A stretch of 64,000 bases of DNA from Natrinema pellirubrum DSM 15624 (GCF_000230735.2 NC_019962.1:2232001-2296000), one strand, 5' to 3'. Shown: positions 1 to 9,539, counted from the stretch's first letter. Notes: generated by a model not told the origin, from the sequence alone. Numbers and translations: made by a program.

Positions 1-350
1 TTCGCTCCTACGGGATGCGCTGGCGCATCGAGACGTTCTTCGAGGACTCGAAGCAGGATCTCGGCTTGGGAGACTGCGAGCTGCAGACTGACGGAGGTGC
101 CAGTCGCCACTGGCACCTCCTGATGGCTGCCTACAGTCTCGTTCGTCTTGATCCCGATTCGAGCGCCTTGGGAACGGTTCGCTCGAAGGCGTCATCGCTT
201 CGAGCGAACCTCGAACACTCCCTGAAGGAAGCCGTCTACAACCTTCTCTCGTGGGTTCGAGACAATGATGACCGCGGTGTTGATGACCTTATGACCGAGA
301 TCGATCATCTCTTCGTTCACTCAACAACCGAGGCTAGCGTGCAAAGCTGA
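1..350 (+). pseudogene. Transposase, C-terminal end (cut by window edge)
   Basis: The reading frame is already open at the window edge and stops at 350, so only about the last 115 residues are visible. The segment RWRIETFFEDSKQDLGLG resembles the conserved C-terminal stretch around the catalytic Glu of IS4/IS701-type DDE transposases, which is followed by a helical tail. What is seen is a clean C-terminal end with a normal stop. Whether the rest of the element is intact lies outside the window. No terminal inverted repeat was recognised between the stop and the next gene. It may be a complete insertion sequence or a remnant. Confidence 0.7.
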
Positions 351-616
351 GTAATAGCTAGAGTAGGTGTCCTGAAACGGCAACTGGTCTGGCTCGAGCC
401 ACCACACGACAGCCGGTCGCGGCCAGTCACGAACGGACTCCTTTTTGCGGTCCCGACCACTACTCCGGCTATGAACCCACGTCTCGCTTCCGTCGCGTCG
501 GTCGCATCCGTCCCGTCCGGCGGTTTCGGAACGGAGTTACCATCGAACTCGACGACAGCACTCCTCCGACGAGGCATCGAACGATTTCGCGTCTCGGTCG
601 TCAGCTTTCCGAACCG
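351..616. other. Intergenic stretch, no gene seen
   Basis: This 266-base stretch lies between the transposase end and the tRNA methyltransferase. Open frames here are antisense extensions without recognisable protein features. It would be the place for the right end of the insertion sequence, but I could not identify an inverted repeat without the left end. Confidence 0.5.
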
Positions 617-1378
617 ATGAGTGAGGATGTCCCACCTACCGCGGACGCGACGGCGCGAACCGTGCCTGCCGTCGCCGTCGTCGACGCCCAGTCCCCGGGG
701 AACGTTGGCACGATCGCCCGCTCGATGAAGAACTTCGGCTTCGAGGAGTTGCTGTTGATCGACCCGCCCGAACTCGATCCCGACGGCGAGGCCTACGGCT
801 ACGCGGGCCACGCTCGAGAGGACGTCCTACCCGAAGCCGAGGAGATCACGTTCGATCACCTCGTCGAGAACTACCACACGATCGGCTGTACGGCGGTGAC
901 CAACGAGGACGATCGCAGCCACACGCGATTTCCCTACTCGACCCCCGCGGAGTTGGCCGACCGACTGCCGACCGTCGAGGCACCGACCGCACTCGTGTTC
1001 GGCCGCGAGCGCGTCGGGCTGACCAACGAGGAACTCGCCCGGATCGACGAGATCTGTTCGATCCCCGCGAGCGCGGCCTACCCCGTCCTCAACCTCGGGC
1101 AGGCCGCGACCGTCACGCTCTACGAACTTCGGTCGCTCGCGCTCGAGAAAACACAGTTACCGGACGTCGAACGGGTTCGTGCCCCCGAGGCAACCGTCGA
1201 CCGGCTCTATGGCCAGTGGGATGACCTGCTGACCGAGATCAACCACCCCGACGAGAAACGCGACAAGACGATGCGGATGCTCAGACGGGTGTTCGGTCGG
1301 GCGGACCTGACCGAACGCGAGGCCAACACCCTGCTCGGTCTCCTCCGGCGTGCGACCGAGCGGCCGGCCGAGGACTGA
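617..1378 (+). CDS. trmJ: TrmJ-type tRNA 2'-O-methyltransferase (SPOUT)
   Basis: Predicted SAM-dependent 2'-O-methyltransferase of the SpoU/TrmH class, most like TrmJ, which methylates position 32 in the tRNA anticodon loop. The three SPOUT motifs are visible: SPGNVGTIARS at about residues 26-36, TALVFGRERVGLTNEE at about 124-139, and PVLNLGQAATVTLYE at about 156-170. These form the trefoil knot and cofactor pocket. The C-terminal 80 residues are helical, as in archaeal TrmJ. At 253 aa the length is normal. The ATG at 617 fits the start of the conserved region. It stands alone between a transposase and a lipoprotein. The exact target nucleotide is inferred from family resemblance. Confidence 0.85.
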   Translation: MSEDVPPTADATARTVPAVAVVDAQSPGNVGTIARSMKNFGFEELLLIDPPELDPDGEAYGYAGHAREDVLPEAEEITFDHLVENYHTIGCTAVTNEDDRSHTRFPYSTPAELADRLPTVEAPTALVFGRERVGLTNEELARIDEICSIPASAAYPVLNLGQAATVTLYELRSLALEKTQLPDVERVRAPEATVDRLYGQWDDLLTEINHPDEKRDKTMRMLRRVFGRADLTEREANTLLGLLRRATERPAED

Positions 1379-1469
1379 CCGTTGAGGTGGCGCTCGGGCT
1401 GTCAACGCTGCTAAATATCGGCGATAACGGCCGGTACAATAATACGGTTTCAGTGACCATCACCTGACC

Positions 1470-2507
1470 ATGACTACCTATCGCCGACGAGCGACGCTGG
1501 GACTACTTGGAACGGGGATGGCGTTGCTGGCCGGTTGTTCCGGATCGTCCGACGACGGTAACGGCTCCGACGACGACACCGAAGACGAGTCCGACGAATC
1601 GGCCGGTGACGCGGATATCGACGGTGAAAACGGTGACCTTCCCGCCTACGCCTCGATTCTCCCACAGAGCGACGACCCGTCGTACTTCTACGGTGCGATC
1701 GACGGCGCGACGCTCGATACCCTGCTCAACGACGAGGGTGCAGCCGAAGGCAACGAGCCGACGGATCCCCTGCTCGGGAACCCCGTCGTCATGGCAGTTC
1801 TGTTCAGCAACTTCGGCAGTCGCGCCTCCCGCCAGGCCTACGTGAACAACGACCAGACGGCTGCCGACGAGGGCGTGCTGGTCGACGCCAACGGCGTCTA
1901 CGCCGTCAAGGGCCAGTACGATCGGGACGGGCTCGCCGCTGACCTCGAGTCGGCCGGCTACTCCGTCGAGACCGAAACCGACGCGTACGCCCTCTACAGC
2001 GACGGCGAGTCCGGCGAAGCCGTCGGCGTCTCCGAGGAAGTGTTCGCGGTCACCTCGCCGAACCCGAACGACGACGGGTTCGAGCCAGTCGCCGCCGTCG
2101 AACGCGTCCTCGAGACGGCCGTCGGCGAGCGGGAGCCGAAACACGCCGTCGACGAGGACTTCGAGTGGCTCCTTCGTGCCAGTTCGACCGACGGCATGGC
2201 GCTCTGTCGGTACACGGAAACCGAGGCGTTCGATCCCGCGACCCTCGGCAACGAACAGGTGTCCTCGGACAGCCTCGAGTTCGCCTTTGGCGCGTTCGAG
2301 GGGGCAAACGGCGTCCACCAACAGCTCTCGCTCGGCGACGGCGACGCGACCGCAAGCGCCGTCGTCACCTACGCCGACGAGGCCAGCGTCGACCGCGACC
2401 GCCTCGAGTCGGCGCTGGGAACCGACGCCGATGCGGTGACGTTCGAACAGGACGGACCGGCCGTCGCGGTCGACGCCGAGTACAGCGGCGACCTGGTCGA
2501 GGAGTAA
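1470..2507 (+). CDS. Tat-exported lipoprotein, uncharacterised
   Basis: A 345-aa secreted lipoprotein of unknown function. The N-terminus has a twin-arginine-like RRR run, a hydrophobic segment and the lipobox LLAGC near residue 22. A very acidic Ser/Asp/Gly linker (about residues 24-48) follows, typical of haloarchaeal surface lipoproteins. The remaining 290 residues contain no cysteine and no enzyme motif that I recognise. The protein probably sits on the outer face of the membrane. An AT-rich box (ctaaatatcg, then acaataata) lies 30-60 bases upstream. Neighbours give no functional clue. Confidence 0.75.
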   Translation: MTTYRRRATLGLLGTGMALLAGCSGSSDDGNGSDDDTEDESDESAGDADIDGENGDLPAYASILPQSDDPSYFYGAIDGATLDTLLNDEGAAEGNEPTDPLLGNPVVMAVLFSNFGSRASRQAYVNNDQTAADEGVLVDANGVYAVKGQYDRDGLAADLESAGYSVETETDAYALYSDGESGEAVGVSEEVFAVTSPNPNDDGFEPVAAVERVLETAVGEREPKHAVDEDFEWLLRASSTDGMALCRYTETEAFDPATLGNEQVSSDSLEFAFGAFEGANGVHQQLSLGDGDATASAVVTYADEASVDRDRLESALGTDADAVTFEQDGPAVAVDAEYSGDLVEE

Positions 2508-2609
2508 ACCTGCGAACGCGCCGGCGAGACGGCGGCGGATCCGTCGCGTTCGCGACCAAAACGGAGTCGTCGAGGGTACTGTGACTACGGGGCACGTGAC
2601 TACGGGCCC

Positions 2610-3284
2610 CTATGACTGCGGCGGCGTCTGCTCTTCCGCCGCCGTCTTGGACGCCGTCACCTGGGCGACGTACCGCCCGGAGTCGGTCACCTGCCCGACC
2701 CAGCCGCAGTCGCCACAGGCAAACAGTCCCTGGCCGTCGATCAACTCCCCGCCGCAGTCGGGACACGGGTCCGAGATCGTCCCATCCGGCACACCGTCGG
2801 CGTCGGTCGCTGCTCCGGCATCGACCGGCTCGAGCGGGGTCGGCACCGCGCCGGTCCGAAGCGTCGCGATCGCCTCGTCGGTGGTGTAGGTCTCCTCGGT
2901 CCGCTCGTCGGTGTGCGGGAAGACCCCGACCAGATCGTCGTCCTCGTAGATCTCGAGACACAAAAGCGGCGTCACGAGCCGCTCGCGGGTCTCGCCGGTG
3001 ATCTGTGAGGTCGTTTCCCGCTCCCGAAACGGCGGGCGGACGCTCACGCCGCGGCGATCGGCCCACTGCTCGAACCGTTCGTAGTTCTCGAGGACCGCCT
3101 GATGGGGGCTCTCTTCGGAGAGCGCGACCTCCTTGGGCCAACTCCGCAACAGCAGGTCGTCGATCGCTCCCTCGTCCTCGCAGGCTTGTAGCGTCTCGAT
3201 CTGCTCGTCGATCGGCTCGAGAAGCAGGGGTGCGCGCACGTGACACACCACAGTACGGTCCGTATGGTCGGTTTTGCGCTGCAT
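2610..3284 (-). CDS. HTH-like protein with C-terminal zinc ribbon
   Basis: A 224-aa soluble protein of a haloarchaeal family often annotated as 'HTH domain' protein. The first 140 residues form a mixed alpha/beta domain. The C-terminus has a four-cysteine zinc ribbon, CPDCGG at about 174-179 and CGDCGW at about 190-195, suited to nucleic-acid or protein binding. There is no membrane segment or catalytic motif. It lies tail to tail with the preceding lipoprotein gene and upstream of the EamA transporter on the same strand, about 140 bases away. A regulatory role is inferred only from the fold. Confidence 0.65.
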   Translation of the reverse strand: MQRKTDHTDRTVVCHVRAPLLLEPIDEQIETLQACEDEGAIDDLLLRSWPKEVALSEESPHQAVLENYERFEQWADRRGVSVRPPFRERETTSQITGETRERLVTPLLCLEIYEDDDLVGVFPHTDERTEETYTTDEAIATLRTGAVPTPLEPVDAGAATDADGVPDGTISDPCPDCGGELIDGQGLFACGDCGWVGQVTDSGRYVAQVTASKTAAEEQTPPQS

Positions 3285-3423
3285 CGTTCTCAGTCAGGTT
3301 GTCGGGCAACGTGCGTGCTAATAACTGTTTCCGACGGTGCAGATACGGCCAGGACCCGATCGACCCGACGGGGCCGTCCGTGCGGTGGCAAACCGGTTAG
3401 TGCCTGCCTCGAGATTTGTCCGA

Positions 3424-4374
3424 TCACGGAGTCGTGGAAGACGCTCCGTCGAGCGCCGAGCGAAGCACGGACCGCAGCGCCTTGCGTTTGATCATGACGA
3501 AGCCCGCGAGGATCGTCACGAGGCCGACGAGCGTGAGCGAGTCGACGAGATAGCCCAGCGCGACCCAGCTTACCCCCATCGCAACTACCGGCTCGGCGTA
3601 GCTGACCAGGATAACCTGCGTCGCACCGGTTCGCTCGAGCAGTTCGAAGTAGAGGAAGAACGCGAACACGCCGGAGACGAGCGTCAGGTAGCTAAACGAG
3701 AGGACCGTCGCCGACGTCAGTTCGATCGCTGCGACCGACTCCCCGCGCAGGAACGCCCAGCCGAGCAACACGCCGGCCCCGATGAGCATCGCCCACGCCT
3801 GGAGCGTCTCGATCGGGAGCGCCGAGTCGATCGGGCGCACGAGGACGCTCCCGAGCGCGAACGCGACGGCCGAGCCGAACACGAGGACAGCGCCGACGGT
3901 CACGTCGCTCCCGAGCGCGGCCGACGACGGCTGGACGACGGCGATCACGCCCACCAGACCGAGGACGAAGCCTGCGATCCCTGCAGGTGCCAGCCGCTCC
4001 TCCGGGAGTACCACGCCGGCGAACCCTGCCGTCAGGATCGGTGCCGTGCTAACGATCGTTGCCGCGACCGCGCCCGACACGTACAGTTCGCCGAGATACA
4101 ACAGGCCGTGATAGAGCGCGATGACGAACGTGCCGGCGACGGTAACTGCCGCCCATTCCCCTCGGCCCGCGGGTCGAACCCGATCGTTCATCACGGCCGC
4201 GTATGCGAAGACGATCGTGCCCGCGATCGCGTAGCGAAGGCCGGCGAACAGGAGCGGCGGAACGTACTCGAGTCCGATCTCGATCGCGACGAACGAACTG
4301 CCCCAGCATAGCGCAAGTATCGAAAAGAGTGCCGCATCACGGCACCCATCTGGAATCCAATCGATTTTACTCAT
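3424..4374 (-). CDS. EamA/DMT-family transporter
   Basis: An integral membrane protein of the drug/metabolite transporter superfamily, 316 aa with about ten hydrophobic helices in two homologous halves. The N-terminal LALCWGSSFVAIEIGL is the typical first-helix signature of EamA exporters (PecM/RhaT-like). The substrate is unknown and may be an amino acid or metabolite. I chose the ATG at 4374 over a GTG at 4392, because the TATA-like tctaaatac around 4397-4405 sits about 28 bases before 4374, which fits leaderless initiation. The divergent neighbour is an Lrp/AsnC regulator, so control by that regulator is plausible. Confidence 0.85.
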   Translation of the reverse strand: MSKIDWIPDGCRDAALFSILALCWGSSFVAIEIGLEYVPPLLFAGLRYAIAGTIVFAYAAVMNDRVRPAGRGEWAAVTVAGTFVIALYHGLLYLGELYVSGAVAATIVSTAPILTAGFAGVVLPEERLAPAGIAGFVLGLVGVIAVVQPSSAALGSDVTVGAVLVFGSAVAFALGSVLVRPIDSALPIETLQAWAMLIGAGVLLGWAFLRGESVAAIELTSATVLSFSYLTLVSGVFAFFLYFELLERTGATQVILVSYAEPVVAMGVSWVALGYLVDSLTLVGLVTILAGFVMIKRKALRSVLRSALDGASSTTP

Positions 4375-4555
4375 ATCCTCTTCGAAAATCACGGTCGTAT
4401 TTAGACCCTTCTACAATCGAGCGGTGTTTTGAGAATCAAGAACCACACATATGAATTCATTTCGAGTTGGACGCCGATAATCGTCCAGTAGTTGAAGAAA
4501 TATACAATTACATAAGCCGGAAAACACATGTTGGTCGGGGCCGAACCTCGTCCAC
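4375..4555. promoter_or_regulatory. Divergent promoter region, EamA transporter / Lrp regulator
   Basis: This 181-base AT-richer region separates two divergent genes. On the minus strand tctaaatac (about 4397-4405) is a likely TATA box for the transporter. On the plus strand gaaatatacaattacata (about 4496-4514) is a candidate TATA region for the regulator. Lrp-type proteins usually bind their own promoters, so an operator is expected here. I did not find a convincing long palindrome. Confidence 0.5.
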
Positions 4556-5038
4556 ATGGACGAACGCGACGTGCGCCTCCTCAAGGCGATCGCCGAACTC
4601 GAGACGGGAAGTCCCGAACGGCTCCACGAGGCAACCGATATTCCGATCTCGACGATCCACTACCGTCTCAACAACCTCCGAGAGGAGGGCATCATCGAGA
4701 ACGACCGCTACGACATCGATCTCGAGGCACTCGGACTGGGCGTCACCGTCCTGATCGAGGTTCACGCGGACTATCGGGGCTCCTACGAGACGTTCGCGGA
4801 TCGGCTCCTGACCGTCGAGGGGGTCACGAACGTCTACTTCACGATGGGAGAGACGGACTTCATCGTCGTCGCACGCCTGAGCGACAGCGGCATGGTCGAA
4901 CGCCTGATCGCCGAGTTCGAACAACTCGAGGGCGTCGAACGAACCGACTCGACGTTCGTCATCTCGGCGATCGAAGAACGGGACGCGCTCCAGAGTTACG
5001 AGTTAGAGACGCTGCTCGAGGAACTCGTCGACGAGTGA
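4556..5038 (+). CDS. Lrp/AsnC-family transcriptional regulator
   Basis: A 160-aa regulator with an N-terminal winged HTH (about residues 3-50; the segment ISTIHYRLNNLREEGII is the recognition helix and wing) and a C-terminal RAM/AsnC ligand-binding domain (about 60-145). Family members form dimers or octamers and sense amino acids or other small metabolites. The divergent EamA transporter is the most likely target, by position. A near-neighbour arrangement of a regulator and an amino-acid-type exporter is common, but the effector is not evident from the sequence. Confidence 0.85.
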   Translation: MDERDVRLLKAIAELETGSPERLHEATDIPISTIHYRLNNLREEGIIENDRYDIDLEALGLGVTVLIEVHADYRGSYETFADRLLTVEGVTNVYFTMGETDFIVVARLSDSGMVERLIAEFEQLEGVERTDSTFVISAIEERDALQSYELETLLEELVDE

Positions 5039-5074
5039 GAACCGCGGCGTCGGTAGCACTGCGCCTCGAGCGAG

Positions 5075-6943
5075 TTACGCTCGTTTCTGAATCTCCTCGC
5101 GCAGGAGTTCGCTCACGAGGTCACCGTCGGCCTTCCCGCGGAGCGCGCCCATGCACTCGCCCATGAGTCCGGAGAAGGCCTGCATGCCCTCCTCCTCGAC
5201 TTGGCCCGCGTTGCGTTCGACGACCTCGACGACGGCCTCGCGGACTTCGTCCTCCTCTGCTCCGCCGAGTCCGGCGTCCTCGGCCGCTTCCTCGGCCGTC
5301 CGGTCCGGCTCCTCGGCCAGCGCCGCGAGCAGATCCGGGACGCCCTCGTTCGGCAGGTCGCCGTCCTCGACCAGCCGGAGAACGCCCTCGAGGTGGTCGC
5401 GGGTCAGGTTCTCGACGGCCGCGCCGTCACGGCGGACTTCGGTCAGCGTCGACTCGAGCGTCGTCGCGGCCAGCGTGGGATTGATCCCGTCGGCGACGAC
5501 ATCCTCGAACAGCGGCATATACTCGCCGTAGGCGACCTGTTCGGCCAGCCCCTCGCCGAGGTCGTACTCGTCCTGATACCGCTCGACCTTCTCGGTCAAC
5601 AGTTCGGGCTCGGGCACCTCGCTCGGGTCGGGTTCGACCGGCGGCACGTCCGTCTCGGGGTACATCCGCGCCGCACCCGGCAGGGGGCGGAGATAGCGGG
5701 TCGTCCCGTCGTCGTTCGCGCCGCGGGTCTCCTCGGGGACGCCCTCGAGCGCGGTCTCGGCACGCTCGGCGGCGGCTTCGATCGCCGATTCCGCGATCTC
5801 GGTGTCGGCGGCGACGATGGCGACGGCGTCCTCGGGGCCGGCACCGACGGCAGCACGCAGGTCGGTGACCTCGTCCTCGGTGACGCCGTACGCCGGCAGT
5901 TCGTCGGTGTGGAAGATCCCGCCCGCGCCGTGGCGCTTGGCGTGATCGGAGAGTTCGGTCCCGAGCCGGCGGTCGGGGGCGATCTCGCGGCCGACGATCC
6001 CGTCGAAGCCGTAGAGCGGGACCGCCGTGACGGCACCGCCGGAGTTCAGCGCGCCCGAAATGACGCCGCTGTCGGTGTCCTCGAAGACCTCGGTCACGTC
6101 CTGCACCTCGCCGACCGACGCCTCACGCTCCTCCAGTTCGGCCGCGATCTCGACGAGTTCGGCCTGGCGGGCCACCTCGTTGCGGACGATGTCGTCGATG
6201 TCGTCGAGACTCTGGACGCCCTTGATCTCGACGCGGGCACCCTCCTCGATGGAGACGTTGACGTCCTGGCGGATCGTCCCCAGGCCGCGCTTGACCTTCC
6301 CGGTCGAGCGAAGCAGCATGCCGATCCGTTCGGCGGCCTCGAGGGCCTGCTCCGGCGTCGAGATGTCGGGACTCGTCCCGATCTCGACCAGCGGGATCCC
6401 GAGCCGGTCGAGGCTGTAGCGGACGCCGTCGTCGGTCTCCTCGACGCGCTGGGCGCTTTCCTCCTCGAGCATGAGGTCTTCGATGCCGACCGCTCCCGCA
6501 CTGGTCTCGATCGCGCCGCCGGTGGCGATCAGCGACGAGCGCTGGAAGCCCGTCGTGTTCGAGCCGTCGACGACGATCTTGCGCATGACGTGGGCCTGGT
6601 CGACTGGACTCATGTCCATGAGCTGGGCGATCTCGAGGACGGTCTCGAGGGCTTCCTCGTCCAACTCGTGGGGCGGCTCGTCGTCCTCCTCGACGAGACA
6701 GGTCGTGTCGTAGGCGAGGTACTCGAACTCGCGGTCGACCATGCTCTCCTCGACAGCGGCGTCGTCGAGTTCGCCCAGTTCGCTCCGGGTGGGGTGGAGA
6801 TAGCGCGAAAACGTTCGCGTCGACGCCTCGGGCTCGCGAAGCTCGGTCGGACACTGACAGAACAGCTTCGTCGCCGTGTCGAGTTGCTGGTGGATCTCCA
6901 GCCCGGCGACGAGTCCGAGCTCGTCGTAGTCGTACTCGGTCAT
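5075..6943 (-). CDS. gatE: Glutamyl-tRNA(Gln) amidotransferase subunit E
   Basis: The archaeal-specific GatE subunit (622 aa). With GatD it converts Glu-tRNA(Gln) to Gln-tRNA(Gln) in the cytoplasm, since archaea generally lack GlnRS. The N-terminus GLVAGLEIHQQLDTATKLFC is the diagnostic GatB/GatE start. It is followed by the cradle domain, an AspRS-like insertion in the middle and a helical YqeY-like tail after about residue 480. The length matches the family. No gatD is adjacent, which is normal in haloarchaea. The long antisense open frame here is a GC artefact. Confidence 0.97.
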   Translation of the reverse strand: MTEYDYDELGLVAGLEIHQQLDTATKLFCQCPTELREPEASTRTFSRYLHPTRSELGELDDAAVEESMVDREFEYLAYDTTCLVEEDDEPPHELDEEALETVLEIAQLMDMSPVDQAHVMRKIVVDGSNTTGFQRSSLIATGGAIETSAGAVGIEDLMLEEESAQRVEETDDGVRYSLDRLGIPLVEIGTSPDISTPEQALEAAERIGMLLRSTGKVKRGLGTIRQDVNVSIEEGARVEIKGVQSLDDIDDIVRNEVARQAELVEIAAELEEREASVGEVQDVTEVFEDTDSGVISGALNSGGAVTAVPLYGFDGIVGREIAPDRRLGTELSDHAKRHGAGGIFHTDELPAYGVTEDEVTDLRAAVGAGPEDAVAIVAADTEIAESAIEAAAERAETALEGVPEETRGANDDGTTRYLRPLPGAARMYPETDVPPVEPDPSEVPEPELLTEKVERYQDEYDLGEGLAEQVAYGEYMPLFEDVVADGINPTLAATTLESTLTEVRRDGAAVENLTRDHLEGVLRLVEDGDLPNEGVPDLLAALAEEPDRTAEEAAEDAGLGGAEEDEVREAVVEVVERNAGQVEEEGMQAFSGLMGECMGALRGKADGDLVSELLREEIQKRA

Positions 6944-7023
6944 TGGCGGCCACTCGGTGGCGGAGGGGTAAAAAACCGTCCAGTCCGCGCCGCCAGCCCG
7001 TCCACTCGGTGCCGGTGTCGCCG

Positions 7024-8379
7024 TCAGTCGTCGGGGGACTCCGCCGAGTCGGCCGGGGGCGACGACCGCGATCGTGACCGGTCCGACCCGACCGTCGACA
7101 CCGCCTCGAGGACGCGACTGCCCGGCACCTCGAGCCCGCGTTCACGATACCGTTCGTAGCGCTCTCGCGCTTCGCCGCCGGCGAAGTTCCGATCGGCGAA
7201 CGGCCGCGTCTCCACCAGCACGAGCGAGTCCGTCTCGTCGAGTGGGTCGAGCAGCGACTGGGTTCCAGCCCCGACGACGAAATCCGCGAGAACTGCCGTC
7301 CCGGCTGCCCGAATCAGCGACTCGACGCTCTCTAACTCCGCGCTACTCGGCCGGGCGAACGGCTCGGTCTCGACGGTTTTGACGCCGAGCGAGTGGGCAG
7401 TCTCCGCCGCCGCGTCGCCGCTCGAGACCGGGCCGACCGAGACGCCGACGCCTGCGGCCTCGAGGCGGGCGATGACACCGGCCGCGGCGGTGCCGGCTCC
7501 CAAGACGTGGACCCGGTCCGGCAGCGGCCCCGCCTCGCGGTCGGCCGCGAACGCGGTCACCGTCTCGGTCCCGGTCACCGGACTCGGCGTCACGACCGCG
7601 TTCGCGTCGAACGAATCCGCGAGCGCCTCCCGCGTCAACACGCTCGAGGGCGGGCCGTCCGCCGCGACCTGTCCGTCCGCGAGCAACACGAGCCGATCGC
7701 AGTAGCGGGCCGCCAGCTCGAGGTCGTGGATCGCCGCGACGACCGTTCGACCGCCCTCGACCAGCTCCCGGACCAACTCGAGCGTCTCGACCTGGTGGTT
7801 CACGTCGAGGCTCGCGGTCGGCTCATCCAACAGCATGACCGGGGTCTCCTGTGCGATCGCCCGCGCCAGCACGACTCGCTGGCGCTGGCCGCCGCTGACC
7901 TCGTCGATCGGTCGGTCGGCCAGTTCGGCGGTCCGGGTCCGCTCGAGGGCGCGCTCGACCGCGGCGCGGTCGTCGGGCGTCGCGGAGGAGAACCGGGAGC
8001 GATGTGGATGTCGGCCCATCTCGACGACATCCCGCACCGGGAACGAAAACGACAGCGTCGTGTCCTGTGGTACGACCGAGACGAGCCGGCTCGAGGCCCG
8101 CGAGGAGAGCCCGTGAACGTCGGTTCCGTCGACCTCGATCGAGCCCGAATCGGGCTCGAGCGCGCCGCTGATCAGCCGCAAAAGCGTGGTCTTGCCGGCC
8201 CCGTTGGGACCGACGAAGCCGACGAACTCGCCGGGCTCGATCGTCAGTGAGATGTCCTCGAGGACCTCGAGGTCGCCGAACGACAGCGAACAGTTCGCGA
8301 TCGAGATCGACGCCGGCTCGAGGTCGGCTTCACGGGCGGGGTCGCGGTCGGCACCGGACCCGCGGTCGGCTGACGTCAT
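7024..8379 (-). CDS. btuD: Cobalamin ABC transporter ATP-binding protein with C-terminal extension
   Basis: ATPase of a FecCD/BtuC-type importer. Walker A is GPNGAGKTT (57-65), the signature is VSGGQRQRV (161-169) and Walker B is VMLLDEPTASLD (181-192). Beyond the usual ~255-residue ATPase there are about 190 further residues, starting near VHVLGAGTAAAG. They look like a separate alpha/beta domain found in haloarchaeal BtuD proteins. The ATG at 8379 overlaps the btuC stop by 4 bases (ATGA), which decides the start and implies translational coupling. Specificity for B12 is inferred from the resemblance of this three-gene set to the haloarchaeal btuFCD locus; haem or siderophore cannot be excluded. 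Confidence 0.85.
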   Translation of the reverse strand: MTSADRGSGADRDPAREADLEPASISIANCSLSFGDLEVLEDISLTIEPGEFVGFVGPNGAGKTTLLRLISGALEPDSGSIEVDGTDVHGLSSRASSRLVSVVPQDTTLSFSFPVRDVVEMGRHPHRSRFSSATPDDRAAVERALERTRTAELADRPIDEVSGGQRQRVVLARAIAQETPVMLLDEPTASLDVNHQVETLELVRELVEGGRTVVAAIHDLELAARYCDRLVLLADGQVAADGPPSSVLTREALADSFDANAVVTPSPVTGTETVTAFAADREAGPLPDRVHVLGAGTAAAGVIARLEAAGVGVSVGPVSSGDAAAETAHSLGVKTVETEPFARPSSAELESVESLIRAAGTAVLADFVVGAGTQSLLDPLDETDSLVLVETRPFADRNFAGGEARERYERYRERGLEVPGSRVLEAVSTVGSDRSRSRSSPPADSAESPDD

Positions 8380-9479
8380 ACCGAGTACACCTCCCGACGC
8401 GTGAGCAGGAACAGGAAGAAGGGGGCACCGAGCGCCGCCGTGACGATGCCGACCGGGACCTCGGTCGGGCCGGCCGGCCACCGCGCGATCGTGTCCGTGA
8501 CGACCAGAAACGACGCGCCGGCGAGCGCGCTCGTCGGGAACAGGATCCGGTGGTCCGGGCCGACGAGCAGCCGCATGATGTGGGGGACGACCAGCCCGAC
8601 GAACCCGATAACGCCCGTGACGGCGACCCCCGCCGCGGTGACGACGCTCGCGAGCGCGAGTAGAACGAGTTTGGTCCGCTCGACCTCGACCCCGAGGTGG
8701 TGGGCGTCCTCCTCGCCGAGCAGGAGGACGTTCAGTTCCCGCGCGTACGTCGCCAGCACGAGCGCGCCGGCGAGCGACACCGGGAGTGCGAACGCGACGT
8801 CGTTCCAGCCCCGGTTCGCCAGGCTCCCCATCAACCAGACGACGGCTTCCCTGAGGCCGTCACCGCTGTGAATGAGCATGTACGAGATCATCGCGCCGAG
8901 AAAGGCCTGCACGGCGACGCCGGCGAGCAACAGTGTCGCGACCGGCGTCCGTCCGCCCTCGGTCGCGATCGCGTAGACGAGAAACGCCGTCGCGAGTGCG
9001 CCGACGAACGCGGCCAGATGGAGGCTGCCGAACGGGACGAGCGCGGGAAAGGCGATGGCCGCGACCGCGCCGGCCGCACCGCCCGAGGAGACGCCGATGA
9101 TCGACGGATCAGCGAGCGGGTTCCGGAAGAACCCCTGCATCACCGTCCCCGCGGCGGCGAGCGCGAACCCGACCGTCGCGGCGAGGACGATCCGCGGCAG
9201 TCGCAATTGCACGACGATGTACTCGTGGGTCTCCTCGACGGGAAACGAGAACGCGGACGAAAACTCGAGAGCCGGCACCGGCACGGGCCATCCGAGCAGT
9301 GGTAGCGTCGTTGTTCCGGCCTCGATCCCGGACGGGACGGCGACGCCGTTGAGGATCGCCATCGCGACGGTCGCCGGCTCGATCCGGACCGGTCCGAGGG
9401 CGGCGCTGACGACGACGACGGTGACGAGCAACCCGCTCAGTCCTGCCGACCAGACCATCGTTCGGACCGATCGCTGCAT
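8376..9479 (-). CDS. btuC: Cobalamin ABC transporter permease
   Basis: A FecCD-family permease of 367 aa with about ten membrane helices. LPRIVLAATVGFALAAAGTV and the stretch GFFRNPLADPSIIGVSSGGA are the classic FecCD signatures of the first half and the cytoplasmic coupling loop. It forms the membrane channel for BtuD, and its substrate is delivered by BtuF, whose gene is divergent. I chose the ATG at 9479; the longer frame begins with TTG at 9488. Its last 4 bases overlap btuD. Confidence 0.88.
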   Translation of the reverse strand: MQRSVRTMVWSAGLSGLLVTVVVVSAALGPVRIEPATVAMAILNGVAVPSGIEAGTTTLPLLGWPVPVPALEFSSAFSFPVEETHEYIVVQLRLPRIVLAATVGFALAAAGTVMQGFFRNPLADPSIIGVSSGGAAGAVAAIAFPALVPFGSLHLAAFVGALATAFLVYAIATEGGRTPVATLLLAGVAVQAFLGAMISYMLIHSGDGLREAVVWLMGSLANRGWNDVAFALPVSLAGALVLATYARELNVLLLGEEDAHHLGVEVERTKLVLLALASVVTAAGVAVTGVIGFVGLVVPHIMRLLVGPDHRILFPTSALAGASFLVVTDTIARWPAGPTEVPVGIVTAALGAPFFLFLLTRREVYSV

Positions 9480-9539
9480 CGGTCTCAACCTCGCTTGCAG
9501 TAGGCAAATATTTGTTGAAGTGGGGAGGACGTACTGAGG
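9480..9539. promoter_or_regulatory. Shared btuC/btuF promoter with CAAATATTTG palindrome
   Basis: The 60-base divergent intergenic region contains the perfect palindrome CAAATATTTG at 9505-9514. It lies about 26-35 bases from both start codons, so one box could serve as TATA for both directions, or be an operator over both. A strong Shine-Dalgarno-like GGGGAGG (about 9522-9528) precedes btuF. Confidence 0.6.

Noticed and set aside
5201-7159. 652-residue open frame on the plus strand opposite gatE
   Set aside because: It is antisense to a confidently identified gene, has a haphazard Arg/Asp/Val-rich composition and no domain. Long antisense frames are normal at this GC content.
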